DNA from: Acidobacterium sp.
GTDB taxonomy: Bacteria > Acidobacteriota > Terriglobia > Terriglobales > Acidobacteriaceae
Direction: 5' to 3'
Assembly (NCBI GenBank): GCA_003152595.1
Contig: PMAM01000143.1
Span: 14,509 to 46,893 of the forward strand
Length of the DNA: 32,385 bases
The notes beneath the pieces are model-generated. The model was given only the letters and a program-made list of their open reading frames with translations. It was not told the origin of the DNA and searched no databases. Positions within the stretch are counted from its first letter, which is position 1. Each line of letters starts with the position of its first letter. Shown here piece by piece: positions 6,696 through 13,262 of this stretch. The position numbers and the translations under genes are program-made.

Positions 6696-7796
6696 ATGCC
6701 GCAGAATCTGAGTTGCGCTGGGCAGGAGGATATTCACGCGGCTGATCGCGTTACCGCACGAGAGATCGCACACCAGCCAGAGCTTTGGCCCGTGGTTGCT
6801 CAGGAAGTCCTTGCTGCTGCAGAGCAGGTGCAGCTGATTCAGAAGCTGCAGAACCGGAAAGTGCTTCTGACCGGTGCCGGAAGCTCGGCTTATGCAGCCA
6901 GCGCGGTGGCGGCGGCGTGGCCGGGAGCCACCGCAATCCCCACTACGGATCTGCTTGTGGATACGGAGCGCTATCTGATTGGAGTTGGCGCCGTCATTTC
7001 GCTGGCTCGTTCCGGCGAGAGCCCCGAAAGCGCCGCGGTGGTGGAACGGATCCGGAAGCTGCATCCCGAGATTCTGCAAGTGGCACTTGTCTGCAACCCC
7101 AACAGCGCACTCAGCCGCGCGGGGCTCGACGAACTGATTGCGCTGAATCCACGGACCAACGATCGCAGCCTGGTGATGACGAGCGCATTCTCAGGCCTGG
7201 TGCTGGCTGGATTGGTGCTGGCTCAGCCGCAGGCGGTGACTGCGAAGGTGAAGGCTCACAGCGCCCGCGCCGCCGCGCTCCTGCCTGAAATCGAGGCTGT
7301 GTGCCGACGTTTATCCGCCCGGGATTGCGATCGAATGGTGGTTTTGTCGTCGTCCCCTTTGTTCGGGTGGGCGCGAGAGGCGGGGCTGAAGACGCTGGAG
7401 ATGACTTCCGGACATCTTGCTGTGGTGACAGAGACTTTCCTTGGACTGCGGCATGGGCCGATGTCGTTTGTGAAGGCGGACACGCTGGTTGTGTGCCTGC
7501 TCTCGAGCGATTCGCTCCGGCGCTCCTATGAAATCGACCTGATCGACGAACTCCGGTCCAAGAAGATCGGCCATCTGGTGGGCATCGCGGAGACAGGCGA
7601 ATGGGACGCGTTATTCGATGAGAAGATTCCCGCGATTGCGCCGGAGGAAGATGACTCTCTGCGCACGCCGTATGAGATCGTAGGCCCGCAATGGCTGGGA
7701 TATTACCTGAGCCTGCGGATCGGGCTGAACCCCGATAATCCGAGCCCCGACGGCATCATCAACCGCGTCGTTAGCGGAGTACGGATCTATCGGTAA
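6696..7796 (+). CDS. agaS: AgaS-like double-SIS sugar-phosphate isomerase/deaminase
   Basis: A protein of 366 residues with two SIS (sugar isomerase) domains. Domain 1 has VLLTGAGSSAYAA (~57-68) and ISLARSGESPES (~101-112), phosphosugar-binding loops. Domain 2 has MVVLSSSPLFGWAREAGLKT (~214-233) and TETFLGLRHGPMSF (~245-258), the catalytic Glu/His stretch typical of AgaS. The N-terminal TAREIAHQPELW also matches AgaS, which converts galactosamine-6-phosphate to tagatose-6-phosphate with release of ammonia. There is no signal peptide, so it is cytoplasmic. I chose ATG 6696 because GGAG lies 5 bases upstream and the protein then starts close to the AgaS N-terminus; an upstream GTG at 6645 lacks a ribosome binding site. 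No amino-sugar kinase, PTS or aldolase is in the window, so the exact substrate (GalN-6-P or GlcN-6-P type) is open. Confidence 0.85.
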   Translation: MPQNLSCAGQEDIHAADRVTAREIAHQPELWPVVAQEVLAAAEQVQLIQKLQNRKVLLTGAGSSAYAASAVAAAWPGATAIPTTDLLVDTERYLIGVGAVISLARSGESPESAAVVERIRKLHPEILQVALVCNPNSALSRAGLDELIALNPRTNDRSLVMTSAFSGLVLAGLVLAQPQAVTAKVKAHSARAAALLPEIEAVCRRLSARDCDRMVVLSSSPLFGWAREAGLKTLEMTSGHLAVVTETFLGLRHGPMSFVKADTLVVCLLSSDSLRRSYEIDLIDELRSKKIGHLVGIAETGEWDALFDEKIPAIAPEEDDSLRTPYEIVGPQWLGYYLSLRIGLNPDNPSPDGIINRVVSGVRIYR

Positions 7797-8212
7797 GCAT
7801 CGCTCGGCTTGATCAGGGTGGACGAAGAGGAGATCCTGGCGTGCGGCCCGATGATTGCGGTCGGATGCGTCAGTACCCTCTCAGGGCCCGCCGGCAAACA
7901 GACTCTGGACCAGAGCGTCGTCGCGAAACGACTCCATGCCGCCGGAACGCAGGGTGGAAAGAGTCGAAACGCGGATCAGAGTCCTCAGGGATCTTGCGGT
8001 GCACTGCCTGTCCATCCTATCGAAAACGAAATGGAAACTCGTCGCAAATGAAATATATCGTAAACGCCGACGCGCTAAGGGAGGGATCCAGGGAACCGCA
8101 GTGGAGTTAAGATAAACACAATATTATCTATAACTTGGCGGAGCGCTGCGCCAGGCGTGACTTTGTCGCAGCTTTTAGTGTAACCTTCTCAGCGGAAAGC
8201 GGACGAAATTGA
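7797..8212. other. Intergenic region between agaS-like and DeoR genes
   Basis: 416 bases without a recognisable gene; short open frames at 7809-8115 have no family signature or good ribosome binding site. It holds a DeoR-type repeat candidate (8021-8038) and a TTACGA element in reverse at 8058-8063, and becomes AT-rich around 8105-8140, where the promoter of the DeoR gene most likely lies. The long gap argues that the regulator has its own promoter. Confidence 0.5.
8021..8038. promoter_or_regulatory. Candidate DeoR-family operator (tandem TTTC repeats)
   Basis: On the reverse strand these 18 bases contain TTTC units in tandem (GTTTCC, ATTTCG, TTTTCG). Several DeoR-family repressors of sugar and amino-sugar operons, including AgaR, are known to bind direct repeats of this kind. 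It lies 175 bases upstream of the DeoR gene, suggesting autoregulation; this is an inference from motif likeness. Confidence 0.35.
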
Positions 8213-9016
8213 ATGGCGCGAACGCAAGAGGCATTCACCGGCGAGTCCGGTCAGCTGTTGATTGAAGAGCGCCGGCAGCACATCCTCTCTCTGATTCAGA
8301 ACGAAGGCCGCGTTCTGGTGGGCGATCTATCCCGGGATCTCGGCATCTCGCAGATCACCATCCGGAAGGATCTGGAGTACCTGCAGTCCAGGGGACTGGT
8401 TCAGCGCACGCACGGCGGGGCGCTTCGCATCCAGGCCAGCGCATTGTTCGATCCATCCCTCCAGGAAAAACAGAAGCAGCATTCGCAGGAGAAGCAAAGG
8501 ATCGCTGAAGCCGCGGTGAGGATGGTGGAAGAGGGCCAGTGCGTGATGCTGGACTCGGGCACCACCACCACGGCCATAGCCCATCAGCTGAGGAAATTCT
8601 CCCATCTCACGGTGATTACCAACGCCGTGAACATCGCGGCGGAACTGGCCAGTACTAATTTCGAAGTCATCCTGATTGGCGGAAGCCTTCGCAAGAACTC
8701 GTTCTCGCTGGTTGGGCCGCTGGCCGAAGACGTACTGCAGGAAATGCACGCCGACATTCTGTTCCTCGGCGTCGACGGGTTCGATCCCGAGGTGGGACTG
8801 ACCACGCCGAACTTTCTCGAATCGCGGGTGAATCGAGCGATGGTGAAGGCCTCCCGCCGCATTGTTGCGGTTTGCGACTCGACGAAATTCGGCCGCCGAA
8901 GCCTTTCGCGGATCGTGCCGCCTACGGCAGTTCACACCGTCATCACGGACCGCAATCTTTCCGCTCAGAATGCGGAAGCGCTGCGGACGCAGAACATCGA
9001 AGTGATCACGGTTTAA
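8213..9016 (+). CDS. DeoR-family transcriptional repressor (AgaR/GlpR-like)
   Basis: A protein of 267 residues, the normal size for the family. The DeoR winged helix-turn-helix spans ~16-71 (ERRQHILSLI, VLVGDLSRDLGISQITIRKD, then GLVQRTHGGAL). The C-terminal sensor domain is an isomerase-like fold that binds phosphorylated sugars, with DSGTTTTAIA (~114-123), VITNAVNIAAEL, LIGGSLRKNSFSLVGP and FLGVDGFDPEVGLTTPN (~184-200). Such repressors leave their operators when the pathway's sugar phosphate accumulates. Following an AgaS-like enzyme, it is most simply the local repressor of locus 1, with the TTACGAA or TTTC elements as possible targets. The ribosome binding site is weak; the start is chosen by family length. 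It converges on the alpha-galactosidase-like gene with a 51-base gap and no clear terminator. Confidence 0.9.
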   Translation: MARTQEAFTGESGQLLIEERRQHILSLIQNEGRVLVGDLSRDLGISQITIRKDLEYLQSRGLVQRTHGGALRIQASALFDPSLQEKQKQHSQEKQRIAEAAVRMVEEGQCVMLDSGTTTTAIAHQLRKFSHLTVITNAVNIAAELASTNFEVILIGGSLRKNSFSLVGPLAEDVLQEMHADILFLGVDGFDPEVGLTTPNFLESRVNRAMVKASRRIVAVCDSTKFGRRSLSRIVPPTAVHTVITDRNLSAQNAEALRTQNIEVITV

Positions 9017-9067
9017 GTGAACAGGGTTTAGCCGGCTGCGTTTCTTTGCGGCCTCGGGCGCAGCGCC

Positions 9068-11518
9068 TCAGTTCCCCTCATATCGCTTTTTCGCAGGCGG
9101 AGTGAAGACTGTGGGCAGATGCCCAGTGACATGGATTTTACAGTCCTTGTCGCCGGACATGTTGTCCAGGCCGGCGGCGTTCACATGCACCTGGTAATCG
9201 CCCGGTTCAGTCCATGCATGGCTCACCTTCGACGCGCCGTCGAGGTGTACACCGTCTCCGAAATTCCAGTGCCAGGAGACTGCTGGATGAGCGTCGCCGC
9301 TGCGAGCGGAAAAGCCGGCGGCGTTTCCGGCGGTGGCAGAGTCAGGGCAACTGGCTGTGATTTCAGGCGCGGCTGCAGGCACATCGCGGTCGACGATCCT
9401 GAGCACCAGCACGGAGTGAGCGGGTTGATCCAGCGACAACGAGCCCGACGCAGGAGCCTGCTGCTTGTGGTCGAAAATATCGGTGATGGTGGAGGAGCCC
9501 GTCGCGCTGAGCCCAAGATCGGACAGACGAATCGTTCTCGAGAGCGACTTTTCGGTCCAGTTGAAAACGGTCAGAATACTCTGTCGATCGGACTCCTTGA
9601 GATAGAACACGCTCGGCTGCAGATCGGACGCCGCATAGTCCATCAAATCGACAGGCCGGGAAGCTTTGCCGAGGCGCACCATGTCGATGAGATCGCGATT
9701 CTCGATCAGCGCCAGGCGATCCGGTGTGCCTTCGAGAGAAGGAAGATTGTCTCCAATCTCCAGCATCCCTCCGGAAACGGCAGCCAGAGCGATGGAAACG
9801 CGCGCCTCATCCTGGGTGAGTGGCGCATTGCCCTCGTGCCACGACTGATCCGTGATGCGCTGCGTGGAGACCGTGAATGCATCGGGATCGGAAACATAGA
9901 AGTTGCGATCCATGTAGTACCGCGCAGCGATGCCGGTCGCCGCATCGCGGCTGGCCTCGAAGCTGTGGCCGGTGTCCTGGGAGATACGTCCATAGTCGAC
10001 ATAGCCGACCGGGTTCAGCATCGCGCTGCCGTCCTTGTCGAGGTACACGTCGTCTCCCACGGTGTCGCGGATGATTCCGAGCCCGATGCGCTGTGCCTCC
10101 ATCGCGGTGGTGTGCGGCTTGTAGAAATAGCCCTCGATCGCGCTGTCATCCATGAAATCCATCTTGATGTAATGAATTCCCCAGTCGTGGACGAGCTTGC
10201 GGTAGGTTGCACGCAGATATTCCTGCGCCGCCGGATTCGTGGTGTCGATGACATACAGCGGATCTTTTCCGTCTGTGACAAACCCTGCGTGGATTGGCTT
10301 GCCCTGCGCATTCTTCACCAGCCAGTCCGGGTGCTGTTGGTAAACAAAGGAGCGTTCAGAAACCTCGAAGGGCGCAGTCCAGATGCCGGGGGTCAGGCCG
10401 AGGCCCCGAATCTTGTATTCCATGGGCGCGAGCCCGTGCGGAAACAGAACCGCATCGGCGGTTCCATATTCACCGCGCGCGAACTGGTAGCCTTCGTCGA
10501 TGTGGAAGATGTCATAGCCGAAGGGCTTCAGGTGCTCGGCTTCCCAGGCAGCGTTGGTAAGCGCGGCCGCTTCATTCAGGCCGAAGTAATACGCCGTCCA
10601 GCTCCACCAGCCGAGCAGCGGCGGAGCGGAGACACGGGCGTGGTGGATTTGCCGGATCAGGGCACCGTAGGTTTCCAGCTGATGGTGGTAATCCGCGCTC
10701 ACGCTTATGGCCAGAGCTTCCGATGAAACCTCGCTGCCGGGCGCAACGGGCAGGCTGAGTTCCACGCGATCCACGGCGGACGATTTCTCGAGCGAATTCT
10801 CCATCTCCATCTCGGTGGTCCCGGTGGAATCGACTTCATATCGCGCGATCTGGCTTCCCTCGGTGTGGAGGCGAAGGATGGTGAGGAAGCGCTCGGATGT
10901 GAGGGCGCCGATGAAGAGGCTCCGATGAGATTCGCGGTTGTAGATCAGCTGGCTGCCTACGGCACGATACATCGTGTGCTCAGTGTCGCCCAGGTCGTGA
11001 ATCTGCATGGCAGGCCTGTCTTCGCTGAAGCTATCGGACAGAACACGATCGGCTGAGGAGGGGCCACCAAGACTGACGGTGCCGGGGCCGGATTCATCGA
11101 TGGAGCGAAGGCTCTGAACCGTAACCGCGGCAGCGGTGGTATTGCGGACCGTGACCTGCAAATCGACAAAGGGTTCAGAAGTGTAAGAGCGCAGACGGTA
11201 GATCAGGTCCGGCTTCCCTGCAAGACCGGAGAAGACAACGCGCTGCTGCTCCGCGGCGCCGAAGAAACCCTCCACGGTGTTTTTTTCAAGTTCATGTTTC
11301 GGGTAATCGGAAGAGTTGACCCATTGATCGTTGATTTTGGCAGCGACGCCTGAGACCAGGACCGGGTGATCGGGCGGCCCGAGAACGTATTCTCCGCGCG
11401 CGTTCACGGAAGCGATGAGCCGATGCTGCTGAGCCTGCAGGTGGCAGGCAGATGCGAGAAGGAAGCCCGCGAGCACCACCAGAATCCACTTGCGAACATT
11501 CGAAGCTGATTTGCTCAC
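9068..11518 (-). CDS. Exported alpha-galactosidase-like clan GH-D hydrolase with C-terminal PKD domain
   Basis: A protein of 816 residues starting at GTG 11518, with AAGGAG upstream. Signal peptide ~1-30. Residues ~30-290 are a beta-sandwich N-terminal domain as in GH36. The TIM barrel begins at LLGWWSWTAYYFG (~301-313) and carries DIFHIDEGYQ (~336-345), GIWTAPFEVS, and YIKMDFMDD with the likely nucleophile Asp ~454. RISQDTG has the likely acid/base Asp ~515, followed by YVSDPDAF. A beta domain follows, then a PKD domain (~715-797; VSWHWNFGDG and SHAWTEPGDYQVHV). Clan GH-D (GH27/GH36) removes alpha-linked galactose or N-acetylgalactosamine. With AgaS next door, an alpha-galactosaminide substrate is plausible but not shown. 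PKD domains usually help protein-glycan contacts. Convergent with the DeoR gene and divergent from the permease gene. Confidence 0.85.
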   Translation of the reverse strand: MSKSASNVRKWILVVLAGFLLASACHLQAQQHRLIASVNARGEYVLGPPDHPVLVSGVAAKINDQWVNSSDYPKHELEKNTVEGFFGAAEQQRVVFSGLAGKPDLIYRLRSYTSEPFVDLQVTVRNTTAAAVTVQSLRSIDESGPGTVSLGGPSSADRVLSDSFSEDRPAMQIHDLGDTEHTMYRAVGSQLIYNRESHRSLFIGALTSERFLTILRLHTEGSQIARYEVDSTGTTEMEMENSLEKSSAVDRVELSLPVAPGSEVSSEALAISVSADYHHQLETYGALIRQIHHARVSAPPLLGWWSWTAYYFGLNEAAALTNAAWEAEHLKPFGYDIFHIDEGYQFARGEYGTADAVLFPHGLAPMEYKIRGLGLTPGIWTAPFEVSERSFVYQQHPDWLVKNAQGKPIHAGFVTDGKDPLYVIDTTNPAAQEYLRATYRKLVHDWGIHYIKMDFMDDSAIEGYFYKPHTTAMEAQRIGLGIIRDTVGDDVYLDKDGSAMLNPVGYVDYGRISQDTGHSFEASRDAATGIAARYYMDRNFYVSDPDAFTVSTQRITDQSWHEGNAPLTQDEARVSIALAAVSGGMLEIGDNLPSLEGTPDRLALIENRDLIDMVRLGKASRPVDLMDYAASDLQPSVFYLKESDRQSILTVFNWTEKSLSRTIRLSDLGLSATGSSTITDIFDHKQQAPASGSLSLDQPAHSVLVLRIVDRDVPAAAPEITASCPDSATAGNAAGFSARSGDAHPAVSWHWNFGDGVHLDGASKVSHAWTEPGDYQVHVNAAGLDNMSGDKDCKIHVTGHLPTVFTPPAKKRYEGN

Positions 11519-11756
11519 GATTTTCTCCTTCGATTGATGTTTCGATTTATTATCGTTACGAGCGAAAGGCTAGAAGAAGGGCCTTGCCGTGTCAAGCGGG
11601 CGGCTCTTCCCCCGTTGATGATTGAAAGATGGGCACTTTGATGCGAAAGGGAGAGGGATTTCAGAATCGGGCCTGAGTCCCTGCATTCCCCCGACGGGCG
11701 CTCGATTGCTTACAACCGAAAATACTGGTAAGAATACGGAATCTCTCGGAGGCCCC
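11519..11756. promoter_or_regulatory. Divergent control region between the alpha-galactosidase-like and permease genes
   Basis: TTCGATT occurs twice 12 bases apart (11529-11535 and 11541-11547), followed by TATCGTT (11551-11557) overlapping the palindrome TCGTTACGA (11554-11562), which includes a TTACGAG like those near 6514. These elements lie within about 45 bases of the hydrolase start, where a repressor would act on its transcription or early elongation. No confident -35/-10 was identified for either gene. Confidence 0.4.
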
Positions 11757-11792
11757 ATGGCAGCCCCGTCCAGCGCTTACCCCAGGAGTTGA
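11757..11792 (+). CDS. Possible 11-codon leader peptide upstream of the permease
   Basis: ATG at 11757 has GGAGG 4 bases upstream and reads MAAPSSAYPRS before TGA at 11790-11792. The stop lies 2 bases before the preferred GTG start of the permease (11795), and the permease ribosome binding site AGGAG is inside the last codons of this small frame. That arrangement fits translational coupling or a regulatory leader peptide. It may also be chance; only conservation could tell. Confidence 0.35.
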   Translation: MAAPSSAYPRS

Positions 11793-11794
11793 TC

Positions 11795-13162
11795 GTGGAA
11801 GCTTCTGGTTTATCTCTCGAGACGGGCCGCCAGACAGAATCGCCGGGGCTGCGCCGCTCGCTCAAGCTCTGGCATCTGGTGCTCTACGGGATCATCATCA
11901 TTCAGCCGACGGCCCCCATGAGCATCTATGGCGTGGTCAGCAATGCCGCCGGCGGTCATGTGGTGACCACGATTCTGATCGCGATGGTCGCGATGCTGTT
12001 CACTGCCATCAGCTATGGCCGCATGGCGCGAGTGTATCCCAGTGCCGGCTCGGCTTTCACCTATGTTGGACGTGAACTGCACCCGCTGGGCGGGTATGTC
12101 GTGGGCTGGTCGATGCTGATGGATTACATGCTCAATCCCATCATTTGCGCCGTCTGGTGCGGCGTTGCTATGCACGATATTTTTCCCAGGATTCCGTATG
12201 CCGCCTGGGTACTGGCCATCGTGATTGTGTTCACCGGCCTGAATCTCTTCGGCGTGCAGGCCTCGGCGAGAATCAATGCGATTCTGGCGCTCGGCATGAG
12301 CATGGTGGTCGTAATCTTCCTCGCTTATGCCTTCTATTACGTCGCGACCGTGATGAAACCGGTGGGCGGCGCCTGGCTCAGACCGTTCTACGATCCGCTT
12401 ACATTTTCGCCGCATAGGCTGCTGCATGGAACCTCGATCGCGGTTCTCACCTACATCGGCTTCGATGGGATCTCGACGATGTCGGAAGAGGTGGAAAATC
12501 CGCGGCGTAACATCATGCTGGGTACTGTTTTTACTTGCCTTGCGATCGGAATCCTCTCCGCGATCGAGGCCTACGCTGCGCAGCTCGCCTGGCCGGCCAC
12601 CTCACCGTTCCCGCCTGCCATTCTCGATACTGCATACGTCCACGTTGCGCTGCGGGTAGGCGGGCGCTTCCTCTTTCTGCTCCTAAATGGAACTCTGCTG
12701 GTTGCCAATATGGGCTCGGGCATCGCCGCCCAGTTTGGAGCCGCGCGCGTACTGTACGGCATGGGTCGGGAAAACGCTTTGCCGCGCAGCTTTTTCGGCG
12801 TAACAAGCCGGCGCGCAGCGATCCCGCGCAATAACGTTTTGCTGCTGGGCGTGGTGACTTTGATCGGCTGCTTCCTGCTGAGCTTTGAACGCGGCGCTGA
12901 GCTGCTGAACTTTGGCGCCTTTATCGCGTTTATGGGTGTCAATCTTGCAGCCCTGGTGCACTACCGATTCCGATCGGACGAGAAGGTACTGTTGCCTGGG
13001 CTCATTCCGCTTTCGGGCTTGTTGGTTTGCGGATTCATCTGGCTCAACCTTGCACACGCAGCTCAGCTTCTGGGCACCGCATGGATCGTGGTGGGATTGC
13101 TGGTCTATCTCCTGATGCGGTTCAGAAATAAGACGGCGAGCGTCCCGTTTGGAGCGGAGTGA
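11795..13162 (+). CDS. APC-superfamily permease (amino acid/amine transporter-like)
   Basis: A protein of 455 residues with about 12 hydrophobic segments, the usual size for APC transporters. The first helix region carries LWHLVLYGIIIIQPTAPMSI, followed by SYGRMARVYPSAGSAFTYVG and VVGWSMLMDYMLNP. Mid-protein there is IAVLTYIGFDGISTMSEEVENPRRNI, the conserved APC TM6 region with the G-F-D/E pattern, and YGMGRENALPRSF. GTG 11795 is preferred because AGGAG lies 6 bases upstream; a TTG at 11789 directly abuts that site. The inner-membrane location is clear, but the substrate is not. Its place between two exported hydrolases and an amino-sugar gene set raises the possibility that it imports an amino-bearing product; APC members normally carry amino acids or amines. 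Confidence 0.85.
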   Translation: MEASGLSLETGRQTESPGLRRSLKLWHLVLYGIIIIQPTAPMSIYGVVSNAAGGHVVTTILIAMVAMLFTAISYGRMARVYPSAGSAFTYVGRELHPLGGYVVGWSMLMDYMLNPIICAVWCGVAMHDIFPRIPYAAWVLAIVIVFTGLNLFGVQASARINAILALGMSMVVVIFLAYAFYYVATVMKPVGGAWLRPFYDPLTFSPHRLLHGTSIAVLTYIGFDGISTMSEEVENPRRNIMLGTVFTCLAIGILSAIEAYAAQLAWPATSPFPPAILDTAYVHVALRVGGRFLFLLLNGTLLVANMGSGIAAQFGAARVLYGMGRENALPRSFFGVTSRRAAIPRNNVLLLGVVTLIGCFLLSFERGAELLNFGAFIAFMGVNLAALVHYRFRSDEKVLLPGLIPLSGLLVCGFIWLNLAHAAQLLGTAWIVVGLLVYLLMRFRNKTASVPFGAE

Positions 13163-13262
13163 GATCTTCGAAATCTGCCGACGACGATGGGTGTGAAATG
13201 CGTTGTCACTTCAGTTCGCCATAGGTTGCATTGCCGAGTTGGCAGGAGAGTGTGGCTGGACC

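Noticed and set aside
7809-8115. Three overlapping small forward frames between agaS and deoR
   Set aside because: No ribosome binding site, no family likeness, and the region carries operator-like repeats instead.
9017-9067. Possible shared terminator between the convergent deoR and hydrolase genes
   Set aside because: GGCTGCG and CGCAGC pair imperfectly over a long loop with no T-run on either side.
9119-10726. 535-codon forward frame across the alpha-galactosidase-like gene
   Set aside because: Shadow of a gene with clear catalytic motifs on the reverse strand.
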